Positions 22,612 through 33,386 of a DNA stretch of 64,000 bases are shown here, piece by piece (position 1 is the first letter of the stretch; each line of letters starts with the position of its first letter). The position numbers and the translations under genes are program-made. The notes under the pieces are model-generated. The model was not told where the DNA came from. It ran no database searches and saw only the letters and a list, made by a program, of their open reading frames with translations. The stretch comes from Aselliscus stoliczkanus (lineage: Eukaryota > Chordata > Mammalia > Chiroptera > Hipposideridae). The DNA is taken from assembly GCA_033961575.1 (NCBI GenBank), contig CM066727.1, forward strand, positions 119,648,434 through 119,712,433. Direction: 5' to 3'.

Positions 22612-23067
22612 TTGGGCCGGCCGAGTGGCGCATTGGTTAAGAGCTGGTTTTGGGATGCCAGCGGCCCCGGTTCGGATCCCACATATGAGGGCCAGTGACA
22701 CTGCCCTCCACAGCTAACAACAGCTCCACCTGGAGCTGGGCTGTGCGAGCCCCGGTGACAGTGTAGGCTGCAGCTCCTCCTGCAGTGGGCTGCCATAGGC
22801 TACAGTGAGTGGCCGGCAGCCAGCGTGAGTGGCTGGCAGCCAGAGTGAGCTGCCAATAGCTGCGGTGAGTGACCATCCAGAGGCCAGAGACCGATCTGCC
22901 TCATCCGGGAAGAGCGCAATGACGATACCAACATGGGCCAGTGAAGCAACGTCCTCCACAACTAGACTGAAGAACAAAAAGACAGCAACTTGTCTGTTCC
23001 CCTTCCCCGGTTCCCCAACGCTGTTCCCCTCCCCCAATTCCCCAATAAAACCTTAAAAAAAAAAAGA
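22612..23067 (+). mobile_element. Long tRNA-derived SINE (about 455 bp)
   Basis: Full-length long form. The A-box-like block tggcgcattgg is at 22626-22636 and the B-box-like ggttcggatcc at 22669-22679. A GC-rich middle follows with diverged tandem units of about 20 bp (gtgagtggc...ggcagcc, 22800-22870). Then come 'catccgggaagagcgcaatg', 'caacatgggccagtgaagca' and a pyrimidine-rich end with CCCC AATAAAA CCTT and the A tail. A 13-bp direct repeat aagaaacaagcac flanks it (22599-22611 and 23068-23080). The terminator after AATAAA is degraded (CCTT rather than TCTTT). Several minus-strand open frames (up to 107 codons) are antisense translations of this SINE, not genes. Confidence 0.88.
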
Positions 23068-23080
23068 AAGAAACAAGCAC

Positions 23081-24081
23081 CTGTTTATTCATCTGTAGTA
23101 TGTGAATTGCTGTTAGATTTCCCTCCTGTCCTTTATGTGTTCAACAAATAATTACTGAGTGCCTCCTGTGGGCCAGACATTGGGCTAAGTGGTGGATCTC
23201 TAATAGTAACTAAAGTAGAGATGATTCCCATTTTCATGAAGTCTTTAGTCCAGGGACAGAGATTTCAGAATTCAAGTGAGCTTATAAATAATTACAAATC
23301 ATAAGTGCTATGTAGGAAACACATAGGGTGCTAAGATCGGAAACCATAAATTGGACGGGCAGGAACTATCTCAGGGAGGTGATGAGGGAGAGGACTCACG
23401 TGGGACTGGGCCCCTGAGCTCGGAAAGGCATTGGCATGTGCTGGGAATGAGGGCCTGAAGTGTATTGAACCAGGACAAGACAAGGATGCTGGCATGAGAT
23501 GAGGCTGGAGAGGAAAGCAGGGGCACTCACATGTGGTGAAGTGCTCATATTCTGTGCTATTGGAGGGACTACAAATGGGGACCATCATAACCCAATGTGT
23601 GATTTCCAAGATTGTATTTAATGTCAGAGAGCTATGCGTTAAACTCTGGGCATGCATCAGTCTGTGAATCAGTCTGGAAACTACCCCTGCAGGTACCTTA
23701 TAGTCCCTCCCTTCCCTAGTGAGATTTCTGGAAAAGTCTAGACTTTGGAAGGGCTTTGTCATGGTATTCTAGACAGTGCGAATGGTGCTCCCTGGAGTTG
23801 GATGTAGTGACTTCAGGTCATCTCAAGGTTGGGCTGCTGCAATAGGTTACTTCATATCTAGCCCAGTTCAGAAGGGGTCAAAGAGTACCCTGTCTGGGAC
23901 TAAATCCATTTCTATATTGTTACATAATAGTTACAATGGCTGTTTCGAATAAAAATATTTAGTTAGTTCTTATATTACTCACTTGGCTTGATTAAACCAG
24001 ATTTAAATAAGATAATTTTCCAGGTTACCAGACAATTCCTACAGATTTTAAGAGGTCATATAATGATGAAGCAATTCTTAT

Positions 24082-24082
<1 letters not shown>
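23081..24082. other. Old repeat remnant (23130-23330) and unassigned sequence
   Basis: At 23130-23330 the text 'caacaaataattactgagtg', 'cctcctgtgggccagacatt' and 'tcatgaagtctttagtccag' matches a common old mammalian repeat motif also seen at 39440 and 62040. I cannot name it with certainty. The rest, including the 143-codon minus-strand frame at 23331-23762, shows no recognisable coding or repeat identity. Confidence 0.4.

Positions 24083-24121
<39 letters not shown>
24083..24121. repeat. (CA)n microsatellite
   Basis: About 19 perfect CA units, bounded by 'cttatta' and 'cccctaaacc'. Confidence 0.97.
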
Positions 24122-24123
<2 letters not shown>

Positions 24124-24539
24124 CTAAACCACCATAAAAACCTGTCTAAATTTGGCCATTAATATTTTATAGAATGCTCAAATGAAGAAAGGCACTTTTG
24201 ACAGCCTATTCCAAGAGTTGCCCACAAATTTTATGTATTAATTTTGCAGATTTCAACTGGTCATGTGAAAATAATTGAAATAGAAATATAATCCAAAATC
24301 CTCTCAGGATCTTTTCCATTTAAAATGAACTGTTAGTGAGCTTTGACAGGCATAACTGAGGTTGAAGAAATCACACACTTGTGATTGAGAAGGTCAAGAT
24401 GGGTTCCCATGGTCCAACGATCCCCTGTCAAGGGCAACTGCATGGCCACCAGCAGAAAATCAGCCATAGATATGCATGACAGTATCAATGACATGTACAC
24501 AGTCTTTACTAGGCACTAAATACAGTGCTAAGTTCTTTT

Positions 24540-24800
24540 CATGTCTTACTTCATTTAATCCTCACTATAGTCCAATGAGATAAATGTTACAATCACCCTT
24601 TTTTTTATTAAATTTATTGGGGTGACATTGGTTAGTAAAAGTATATAGGTTTCAAGTGTACAATGCTATAATACATCACCTGTATATTGCATTGTGTGTT
24701 CACCACCCAGAGTCAGTTCTCCTCCCAGGAAATTGCTCCAAATGCTACAGCTGGTAAATGGCATAGCTGGAATGTGAACCAAGATATCAGACCAGAGCTT
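24540..24800 (+). mobile_element. MIR/L2-class remnant split by an L1 3' end
   Basis: Left part 'cttcatttaatcctcactatag' and 'gagataaatgttacaatcacc'; right part 'gctacagctggtaaatggca' and 'tagctggaatgtgaaccaag'. Together they give the normal order of the common mammalian fossil, with the L1 end at 24598-24724 inserted between. Confidence 0.55.
24598..24724 (-). mobile_element. Very short L1 3' end (minus strand)
   Basis: Starts with a T-run (L1 tail), then 'tattaaatttattggggtga', 'cattggttagtaaaagtata', 'taggtttcaagtgtacaatg', 'ctataatacatcacctgtat' and 'tgtgttcaccacccagagtc'. This is the extreme 3' end of a laurasiatherian-type L1, about 127 bp, severely 5'-truncated on insertion. Confidence 0.8.
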
Positions 24801-25200
24801 GCCCTCACAGTCTATGCCATGTTACTCTCCATGCTGCTTCCCTCAGCAACAGTTCGCTGGGAGAGTGGTGTTTGCCTGAATCCAGGGTGGCAAATCCATA
24901 AGGAGGCAAGGGGCCTGGTAGAAACAGCTGTCAAAATTGGAACAGGGGTTATTCACTAGGCCAATCATGTTTTCTTCTGTGGATATGAATGAGGAATATA
25001 GTAGAAGAATATAAAAGGAAGGGGCCGACACCAAAAACTGCCATGGAGAGAACTCAGGTAAACAGGCTGTAAGGCCATAGAGGTTCAGAATGAACCAAAG
25101 CAATGATTAGCCAAAAGTATTAGAAGAGGTGTAATGTAAGGAAAAGGTGCACAGTAGATAACAAAATGGATGATCATGGGAGGAGAGATTATGATGTGAC
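24801..25200. other. Unassigned sequence
   Basis: No recognisable gene or repeat. Plus and minus open frames of 86-90 codons overlap each other and carry no known motif. Confidence 0.35.
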
Positions 25201-25204
25201 AGAG

Positions 25205-25320
25205 TTTTAATGAACTCTAGTATCCAAGAAGACAGAGACCACATTCAGGTCATGCCCATCTTTCCTGATGCCCAGGAGATGCTCAACAAATGCTGGTGGG
25301 TTGTGTTGAGAAGGAAGATG
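25205..25320 (+). mobile_element. L2-like 3' end
   Basis: 'aagacagagaccacattcag', 'gcccatctttcctgatgccc' and 'aggagatgctcaacaaatgc' give the typical closing order of L2 3' ends. Confidence 0.5.
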
Positions 25321-26055
25321 ACTCTCAGGAGGATAGCTGGGTCCTGCTGATGGCACCACACCTGAGGACAATTCAGGAGCTCTTGCAACTGAGAAGTGGT
25401 GAAATCATTCAGACCCTGTAGCCGAATGACTCTCAGGGGACACTTCTCTCTCTTCTATGATTCCTTTTCTTCTTATGAGATTTCCTTCTCTTTTCTTGTG
25501 AAGAGTATCATTTTGATAAAACCCTATTTCCGTTTCTTGATGTTGCTTAAAGCTACTTTTTTTTGGACAAGAACAACTCAACAGCAAGAATACTTTATGT
25601 GCAAAGGAGAAACAATTTCTTTATATCCTTTCCAATTTTTCTTTTCCTCTCATTAGATATAGGAATATCAACATTCAATTCCACCTGAGAGTGATAGCTT
25701 TTTAAAATTCAAAGCATTTAAAGCTAGGGTTCGCCTAGATTTTTTAACATCTTGAGTGTAACAAATTTCAAATTACCTTTCAACAGTAAGCAATGTTTTG
25801 TTTTCATCCCTCTGTAAAACACTCAAGATTGATCATGCATTTGCATGAATAATCTAGATAATGACTTTTTCCATTTATTAGAATAATTTATGAAGTTTGT
25901 CTCCAATATTCTCTTCCACTGTCAATTATATGCCTCAAGAATGGGGCTCAAGGCCACTTTTACAGAAATGTTTATATCCTCCAATTTATTCCTTGGTACC
26001 CAGTCTTGAACATGAATTTAAGGGATCAGCTAAGCACCATGTAGGGTGTGCTTCA
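25321..26055. other. Unassigned sequence
   Basis: About 0.7 kb, AT-rich, no recognisable gene or transposon. It may include conserved sequence near 25740-25900, which cannot be judged from one genome. Confidence 0.35.
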
Positions 26056-26059
26056 TGGA

Positions 26060-26210
26060 GAGAACACAGGATTTTTATTCAATGGTCTGATTTCTAGTCC
26101 CAGTTTTGCCATCTTTCTGACTATAATTGCAAGCAAATCTTTTAACTGCACTGAGCATCAGTTTTCTCATTTGTAAACTGGGTTATGTAATAGTAAATTT
26201 AGTACTAATT
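26060..26210 (+). mobile_element. MIR SINE remnant
   Basis: 'ggtctgatttctagtcccag', 'ttttgccatctttctgacta', 'caaatcttttaactgcactg' and 'cagttttctcatttgtaaac' follow the MIR core order. Confidence 0.68.
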
Positions 26211-26429
26211 ATTTAACAAGATTTTTTGAGATTTTGATAATGCCGTGTATAGGAAACCATTAATGTAATGGTTATAATAATTATTTCAGATTTCCCCTTA
26301 ACACTGATTATTGGCAACAAACTGTTTCCATTTTGCCTCATTAATATTTGCTATACACTTCTTCATTCAGTGGTGGAATGACTTGGAGTAAGTTATTTAA
26401 TAGTCCCATCATAGTCCTTAGGACAAAGG

Positions 26430-26870
26430 CCCAAATCTGTAACGTGGCTTGTCTCTCTACCTCAAGACTACTTCCTTTTCTTGCTGTCTAAGCTCCGGGC
26501 ACACTGGCTTTCCTTCAGGTTTGTAAGGGGCCATCTTCCTTTTCACCCTGGAGCCTTGTACACATTGTTTCCTCTGCTTGAAATGCTCCCAATTGCCAAT
26601 CTTCCTCCACTCCCCTCTTCTCTCAGTTCATACGTCACATGCCTGGGGCAATCCCAGCCACTCTTGGGATTAACTCAAGCCCACCTATTATGGGCACCCG
26701 TACCACCCTCTACTTCTCTTTCCTTATATTTTTCGCTGCATATTATTTGTGTGACAATTGCATTGTGTTCCTAAAAGCAGAGACTATGTGTATGTTGCTT
26801 CTCTTGGGAGCTCAACACATTTGCTCAGGGCCCGGCATTCGATAAATATTTGTTGACTGAATAAAGGAAA
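26430..26870 (+). mobile_element. L2 LINE 3' end
   Basis: Long and fairly clear: 'ggcccaaatctgtaacgtgg', 'gagccttgtacacattgttt', 'cctctgcttgaaatgctccc', 'ctcagttcatacgtcacatg', 'gcagagactatgtgtatgtt', 'gctcagggcccggcattcga' and 'aatatttgttgactgaataa', the standard L2 3' order. The 97- and 68-codon frames across it are translations of the repeat. Confidence 0.72.
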
Positions 26871-27428
26871 AAAATAACTTGAAAACAATCAATAAAACCA
26901 TAATGTAAAGTAAGCATATTGCACAGTCAATGAAAATTAATACACACTAACAACTATAAGAGGTACTGGAGAAAGTGATCAAATGCATGAAATAATTATT
27001 TACTTTATCTGTTAGTTACACAGGAACTGGGTTTGTCTACAAGCATATAGAATTTATAAGCTAATATAAAATAGTTAAGAATTGGTACCTGAGAATATAT
27101 AAATACAAAAAGGCAAGGCCGGGTAAAAAGCTAGAATAACTATTTAGACTAGAGAATTCTACAGGGTTAAGAAAATTGAGCTGTAAGTGTGATTTTAAGC
27201 TTGCTGAGAGCCAAAACAAAAATGAAAATATGATCAGTTGTATGATGGTCACTGACCTGAAGAAAAAACATTCAAGTCTTTTGGGAAAAGAAAGCTGTTC
27301 ATGGCAGTTTTTGTTTTCTGGAAGAAATTACTTTGAGGGATAAAACTTACTTTCCCCATGGCTCCTTGAGCAGCTTGGCAGCCTTCCGAAACCTGTAGCA
27401 TTAGAGGGTCAGGGGCTGTCTTCCCAGA
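26871..27428. other. Unassigned AT-rich sequence
   Basis: No gene or named repeat. Minus-strand frames of 63 and 78 codons are hydrophobic or Arg/Gly-rich translations of low-complexity DNA. Confidence 0.35.
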
Positions 27429-27505
27429 TTCTCCTCTTCTTTCTCCTCTCTTCTCACCTTCCTTCCTCTCCCCTCCCCTCCTCACTTTTCCACCTTTCCT
27501 CTCCT
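27429..27505. repeat. Polypyrimidine tract (CT-rich, about 77 bp)
   Basis: Almost pure C/T with only scattered A residues: ctcctcttctttctcctctc..., ccttccttcctctcccctcc and a cctttcctctcctg end. Long polypurine/polypyrimidine tracts can form triplex (H-DNA). The minus-strand 78-codon frame reads this as an Arg/Glu/Gly-rich peptide and is not a gene. Confidence 0.85.
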
Positions 27506-29335
27506 GAAATGTCTATCTCCTTGCAGTTAAGAAATAAGCTTCAAGTGTAGACTTTCCCAGACTGGGGAGGTAGTGGGGCAATGTTTAAACCTGACAGGTC
27601 CTACTCCAGGGGTGCAGTGAAAACAGTCTGACAAGCCCTGCTCTAGTGCTCACTCCGCACTCACCTAGAGGGAGCCATTTGAGCTCCCTGAGGTTCAGTT
27701 TCTATGTCTACATAGTGCTGCTGGTGGTGCCTCCTTCAAAGGGCAGCTGAGAAAATGAATGAGAGAAGACCTGGAGCTGTGCCTGGCAGAGCCCATGTCC
27801 CATAAACGTTTCTTTCTTACACATTTCTTCCTCCCTCTAAGAACTGGCATAAGAATCAACGGTGATATTATGTGTATTTGAAAGACTGTTGTGTAAGTGT
27901 AAGCATGTTTATATTCTACAGGCCTGAGAGGAGAGGCCAACTCTACTAGCGTACAAAAAAGAGGGGGAAGAAAAAAAATGAATTTCCATTTACTAACGAT
28001 TTCCGCCCCTCAATTTTATTTTTTATGTATTTTTTTTTTTACTTAAATCAAGAAAAAAAGAAATGGATTCATAGCTTCTAATCTAAAAAATTTAATTTAA
28101 AAGTATATGTGTATGTAATTTTTAAAAATCTCTATTTCTGCACTTAATAAGACATTGCAACAGTGATATATGCAAGTCAACACAAAAGAGGTGTCCACTA
28201 TAATTAAAAAATAAATGGAAAAACAAACAACAACAACAAAACCAGGAAGTCCTGGGACCAGCTGTGTTCACTGCCAAGAATCAGGAATGATTTAGCAATT
28301 GAGCTTAAGTTGGGATTCCCCACCTTTACCACCTTTATACTGAAAAAATTGGACTCTGACTTAGCTGAACTTAATCACTGCCAGAGATTTCTCATTCTAT
28401 AAAATTCTCAGTGTGTTTATTTGATCTCTTGTGCCAAATTTTTGTATTAAAAAAGGAGTAACTCAACCTAGATTGTGAAGTCTGTGATCCCTGAGCAAAT
28501 TCTTCTGCCTTGCTAACTCATTCAAACCATATTTTTCCCTCTGGGAAGGTCCTGAGGAATGTGTAGTTTCTTTAGGAGCCACCTCAGATATGGTGGCTTC
28601 TATAACAAAGTCTTGGGAGTGACAAAGTATATTGCCCAGTGGTTACCGCACTGTCAAGAGAGGGACATGATTATTTGTACAGTAATTTCCTCTAATTTTT
28701 TCTCTCTTGAAAGAAAATATCCTGGTAGCACACCAAATCTAAAATTGGATGCTCTGTATGTGTCTCATTATGGTTTTGTGAACAAAGGAACTAAAAACAA
28801 TGGTGGGTTAAAAATAAAATTACTTTGTTTCCACCGGCAGTGTCAGAAATGAAGACTCCTTCAGGGGAGAAAAGGGAACATAATTGCGTGGTTGTAACAT
28901 ACTAGCAAAAACGTATCTAGCACTGAGCATTAGAACTGGTAAAGGCTCAATGGAGTTATACACAGACACTCAGGATATTTATCTGTTTATCTCTGTTAAG
29001 TGTATTTACATTTAGTAGTCTATGGATACTATTGAGAAAGGTTTTCATGATCAGTATCCACCCAGCAGTGACATTGACTGAGCTGTTTTAAACATTTGGT
29101 ATTTCACTGGGTTCAGCAATGTTCTATGTTTAACTTGATCAAACTTGGAATAGTAATCCCAAGGCCACCACTGAAGGAAGTCCTTTGTGATCTTTGACAC
29201 TCTATTGAACAAAATGGCGTTGAGACTGGCAAACCATCATTTCCAGCACTGTGAAACTAACGTAGTATTTACTACAGTATCTACATAGTATCTACATAAT
29301 GTGCAATGAAGATGAACGTGTCATATTCCCCCCAT
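27506..29335. other. Unassigned sequence
   Basis: About 1.8 kb, AT-rich, with T-runs at about 28030-28040. A 97-codon plus-strand frame at 28559-28852 has no domain I recognise and no flanking gene context. I see no splice-linked exon structure. Confidence 0.35.
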
Positions 29336-29339
29336 CAAT

Positions 29340-29490
29340 GTACTCACTATGTTAAGTGCAACTCAAAGTCCTTTACTGTTGTTAGCTCATTTAACTGAGT
29401 TGATATTATTATTCTCATTTTACAGAAGAGAAACTGAGGTTCTGAAAGTTATAAGTGCGTATCATGGAACACAAATTCCAACCCAGAAGT
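29340..29490 (+). mobile_element. MIR/L2-class ancient repeat remnant
   Basis: 'ctcactatgttaagtgcaac', 'tcattttacagaagagaaac', 'tgaggttctgaaagttataa' and 'aaattccaacccagaagtct' follow the usual fossil order. Confidence 0.58.
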
Positions 29491-29579
29491 CTCCCTGACT
29501 GTGGCTTTGTCTCTCTAAATTGCCACATGTATTGCTCTTCAAATATCTAGTTGGTAGTTACTGAATTATTAGCAGGATA

Positions 29580-29745
29580 GAAGGATGAAGGATGAAGGCT
29601 GGCTTGTGGTCCTAGCTCTCCAGCTATTTCCTATGAGACCTGGGGCAGGTTATTTATTCGTTGGCTGTGATTTCCTTATCAGTCAACTGTGGAGAGTTGA
29701 ACTAGATGGTTTTAGGATTCCCCTTATCATCCTATTGTGTGAGTC
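29580..29745 (+). mobile_element. MIR SINE remnant
   Basis: 'ctggcttgtggtcctagctc', 'tgagacctggggcaggttat', 'tgatttccttatcagtcaac' and 'gttgaactagatggttttag' follow MIR order; the last block is characteristic of MIR 3' halves. Confidence 0.65.
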
Positions 29746-29941
29746 TAGGATTAATGTGAATTATTTGGGAAGTCTGGATGACTGAAAAAGTGGTGACTGT
29801 TGTGATTGGCATTATAGCCCTACATTTTATACAGGAGAGCTGCTTCACAATAATACAGGGCATGATGGTACAGTAGGAAAGTACCCTAGACTAGACATCT
29901 GGTGACCTTCTGGAAGGAGGTCAGATCTGGACAGTAACCTG

Positions 29942-30296
29942 TGCTGTAGACTGAATGTTTGTATCTCCCCAAATTCATATGTTGAGACCTAGCTCCTAAG
30001 TGATGATATAAGGAGGTGGGGCCTCTCGAAGATTATTAGGAATGAGAGTGGAGCCCTTAGGTATGGTATTAATGTCCTTATAAAAGAGATCCCAGAGAGC
30101 TCCCTCGCCCCTTCTGCCATGTGAGGTTATAGTGAAAAGACAACCCAGGAACCAGGAAGCAGGCTCTCACCAGACACCAAATATGCCAGCTCCTTGGTCG
30201 TGGCCTTCTAGTCTCTAGGACTGTGAGAAATAAAATTCTGTTGTTTATAAGCTCCTCAGTATATGGTGTTTTGTGATAGCAGCGTGAACTACGACA
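29942..30296 (+). mobile_element. MST-like MaLR solo LTR
   Basis: Complete solo LTR of about 355 bp: 'tgctgtagactgaatgtttg', 'tccccaaattcatatgttga', 'ataaggaggtggggcctctc', 'tggagcccttaggtatggta', 'ccttataaaagagatcccag', 'agagctccctcgccccttct', 'gccatgtgaggttatagtg', then AATAAA at 30227-30232, 'ctgttgtttataagctcctc' and 'gatagcagcgtgaactacga'. The order is that of MST/MLT1-type ERVL-MaLR LTRs. No internal sequence on either side. Confidence 0.85.
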
Positions 30297-30543
30297 ACCA
30301 CTTACTAGCTATGTAAACTTTATCAAACAATGTAAGAATTCCGAGTTTTGGTTTTCTCACCTGAAATATAACAGCACCTATCTCATACTCATACTCCCTT
30401 TCTGGGATCAAGAAAACAAAGTATAGGAAAGCCTCTGTACATTCAAGGGCATGTAGTAGAATTATTGAAAGCATATTGATAAGCAGTGACCAAGAAAAGA
30501 GCAAAAATGAGTTTAGACTCACTAAGTTTGGGTCATGTCATAG
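30297..30543. other. Unassigned spacer between two MaLR LTRs
   Basis: About 250 bp. The left part, 'cttactagctatgtaaactt', resembles a MIR core. No MaLR internal sequence is seen, so the two LTRs are likely independent insertions rather than a provirus. Confidence 0.4.
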
Positions 30544-30845
30544 TGTTATAGGCTGAATTACGTTCCCCCTAAATTCATATGGTGACGTCCTAATCCCTGG
30601 TACTTCAGAAGAATGGGATTATATTTGGAGATGGGGCTTTTAATGAGGTAATTAAGGTAAAATGAGGTCATGTGGGTGGGCTGCAATCCAATAAACTGGT
30701 GTCCTTATAAGAAGGAGAACATGACACAGACACAACAGCACACACAGAGGAAACACCTTGTGAGGACACAGCAGAAGGCAGCTATCAGTAAGCCAAGGAG
30801 AGAGGCCTCAAGAGAAGGCAAACCTGCCAGCCAGCTGGTCACGGA
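30544..30845 (+). mobile_element. MLT1-like MaLR LTR, 3'-truncated
   Basis: 'tgttataggctgaattacgt', 'ctaaattcatatggtgacgt', 'atcctggtacttcagaa'-like sequence, 'gattatatttggagatgggg', 'ttaaggtaaaatgaggtcat', 'gtgtccttataagaaggaga' and 'caccttgtgaggacacagca' follow the LTR order, but the usual closing block (AATAAA ... tgttgttt...) is missing after about 30845. Confidence 0.75.
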
Positions 30846-32058
30846 GTAAGTATTCACTGAAGCCTGTATTATTGGGCCAGCGCTGTGATGAAGAGAAGCA
30901 TTAAATCATTTCTGCTCCCTGTTCAGATTTTAAGACCCTTCTTGATACCTCCCCTGGTTCTATTCTTGTGACCCTTCTCCACAAGAGATGGATAGCTGGA
31001 TGATGGCCAAGCACTCCAGACACACCTGGGCTGTCCCCTTTGCCACTCTGCACTGTGGCTGAGCTCCTCACTTTTGGAACTTGTTCCTTAAAGTGTGAGC
31101 AGCTCAGAGAGGCCAGCCCCGCTCATGTTCACATCCCCACCACCTGGTCCTGTACCTGGCACAGAGTCGGTGCTCCACAAATGTTTGTGAGAGGGCTGTA
31201 GGCCCTTGCAATAATCTATTTGGATATATGACACAATTAGAGCATATTTATGTAATAACACCAGAAATTATAATAAAAATGACAACAACAATAGCTATTG
31301 TTTGTTGAGAACAAAGCACTCAGCCAACAGAGGGTCATTATTTGCCTATAAACCACGTTTGGCCCATTTATACATTTGACCCCTTAATTGTCTTTTCCAG
31401 GCCACGTTTGGAACTTGGATGTGGAATGATAAATTGATGTTTTCAGCCTGGTAGAACTGCCACTCAATTGATAGTTCAGTTCTGACAGCATCTTCCATTT
31501 TGACTTTTATACAAGTGGTTTATGAAATACTTTGAATTTTATTGCACTTACATACTTATTTTATAAAATTGTGTGAAATGAAAAAAAATAAATGTATAAG
31601 AGTGGTGATTTTAATGATAAGTAACTTAATCTCATAAACTTAATTCAATTTAGAAAATGATGGAAATCATCAGGATGCCAAAACCTGGGACTATTTATCC
31701 TTAATTGGACATTTATTGATCATAAGCCAGTGAACTGTGGTTCAATTTTCAAAGGAAAGAACAAAATTATAAAATATGTGCAAAATTCCAGAAATCCAGG
31801 ATCAAAGGTGTTGTTTAAAATGGGACACAATTAAAATGTTTATATTTTTATAGCACATGGAATACAGAGTCCCACTTATATGATATATATAATAAGGTCA
31901 TTACATTTTCTTTTTAATTTGAAATTTTTTAGTAATGTAGTAAGAAAATTGGGAACTTCATATGTTTTTCTAGTTCTCCAAACAACTCTTCAAAGTAGGA
32001 ATAGTCCTCATTATTATTATTATTAAGAAATCACATACTTTTCAAGTGGCAAAGCTAT
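30846..32058. other. Unassigned sequence with an L2-like end at about 31120-31200
   Basis: At 31130-31195 'cccaccacctggtcctgtac', 'ctggcacagagtcggtgctc' and 'cacaaatgtttgtgagaggg' match an L2 3' end. The rest has no recognisable identity. Confidence 0.42.
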
Positions 32059-32501
32059 GTGCATTAGTTTGCTAGGGCCATACCATAGGCTGGGTGGGTT
32101 AGAAAACAGAAATTTATTTTCCCACGGTTCCAAAGGCTAGAAGTTCAAGATTAAGATTTTGTCAAGTTTGTTTTCTTCTGAGGTCTCTTTCCTTGACTTC
32201 TGCCTCTTCTTCTAAGGACACCAATTCTCTTGGATTAGGGCCCACCACATGAACTCGTTTTACCTTAATTACCTCTTTTTTTTTTTTTTTTTTTTGAGGG
32301 CAATGTCACTGGCCTTCACCTGTGGGACCCGAACTGGGTCTGCTGGCATCCCAAGCCAGTGCTTAACCACCGCGCCACTCGGCTGGCCCCTTAATTACCT
32401 CTATAAAGGCCCTATTGCCAAATATAGTCCCATTCTTCTGCTTTATGGGGGTTAGGTTTTCGCCATATGAATTTTGGGGGGACACAATTCAGCCCATAAC
32501 A
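32059..32501 (-). mobile_element. MaLR-type LTR (minus strand) holding a SINE
   Basis: Plus-strand text 'tgtgcattagtttgctaggg', 'ataggctgggtgggttagaa', 'aaatttattttcccacggtt', 'aaggctagaagttcaagatt', 'ttcttctaaggacaccaatt', 'ggattagggcccaccacatg', then after the SINE 'aaaggccctattgccaaata', 'tgaattttggggggacacaa' and 'ttcagcccataaca'. This is a MaLR-type LTR in minus orientation, interrupted by the SINE at 32277-32388. Confidence 0.8.
32277..32388 (-). mobile_element. Short tRNA-derived SINE nested in the LTR (minus strand)
   Basis: Head-only SINE of about 112 bp in minus orientation. It begins with an unbroken T-run (A tail), then the reverse of gccctc...ggtgaaggccagtgac, the B-box-like gttcgggtccc, and the gccgagtggcgcggtgg A-box end. 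The exact 14-bp target duplication ccttaattacctct flanks it (32263-32276 and 32389-32402). With the SINE and one duplication removed the LTR halves join cleanly. Perfect duplications and a pure A tail suggest a recent insertion. Confidence 0.9.
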
Positions 32502-33348
32502 CTCTGACATGATCCGGTTAGTGATTCAAAACTAGCTTTTTGTTTTTGTTTATTTTTTTTAAGAAGGGAAGAACTTGTGTTGAGGAAATAGGACAGGGTG
32601 AAGATGGCATAGAAGATATTCTTCATTAGGAGATCGATGTGAGGAGGTGTGGTTCAGAGCACTAGAAACAGAAATGAGCCTGGGGACATTAAAAGTTTCT
32701 GTCTCTGAAGCAATGTTTTGCTTTTCCATTGTTGATAAAGTAAAACAAGACAAAAGAAAACAAATAAAAAAAGTTTCTTGTGGCTTTAAGTGATTTAACC
32801 CAGTATAACACTTATAGGACTAAGGCAGAGCCATAGTACTCCTTAGGGTCATCATACAACGGCTGCTTCCCTGCCAAATGGCTAAAGTGTTCACAGAGAT
32901 TTTATCAACTTAATCAAGTCACCCCCGTATCTAAAGTTGTTCTGTTACAAATCTACAAAAGCTCTGAACTACTTTCTGCATCCGCAAGCTAAAACAATTA
33001 TTCAATTCATTGCACAGAGAAATCAAATTGATACTAGTTGATTGAGCTAAGATCATCATATTCTAGAAAGCAATTAAAATACGTGACCTTTGAAAAGTAA
33101 ATCACTAAATTTTTATGTTAAACTTGAATCTGAGAGAAGGCAAATAGTGAATTTAATAAGTATAAATGAGTTATATAACTGAAAACATTTTGGAAGATTT
33201 TAGTACATAATTTTCTTTAAAAAGTAATTTAGCCATAATAAAATCCAGATTTTTACATTATCTTTTATGTGGAAGAAGACTAGTACTTCATATGTGTGAT
33301 ATATATCACAATGCATATTTTGGCACATATACATATCAAAGAGTATAC
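32502..33348. other. Unassigned AT-rich sequence
   Basis: No recognisable gene or repeat family; short frames only. Confidence 0.35.
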
Positions 33349-33349
33349 A

Positions 33350-33385
<36 letters not shown>

Positions 33386-33386
33386 T
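33349..33386. repeat. Perfect 38-bp AT palindrome
   Basis: An alternating AT tract capped on both sides (attcatat ... atatgaat) so that the whole 38 bp is an exact palindrome, including the C:G pair at 33352 and 33383. It is able to extrude as a cruciform. Confidence 0.95.

Noticed and set aside
22626..22679. A and B boxes suggesting a tRNA gene
   Set aside because: The boxes belong to a SINE head with no foldable mature tRNA, no CCA-side acceptor match and clear retroposon ends.
22593..23092. Overlapping minus- and plus-strand open frames of 63-107 codons
   Set aside because: They are translations of the GC-rich long SINE; matching frames recur at 43056-43637 for the same reason.
29942..30845. 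Two nearby same-strand LTRs as a possible provirus
   Set aside because: Only about 250 bp separates them, with no retroviral internal sequence, and the two LTRs differ in type.
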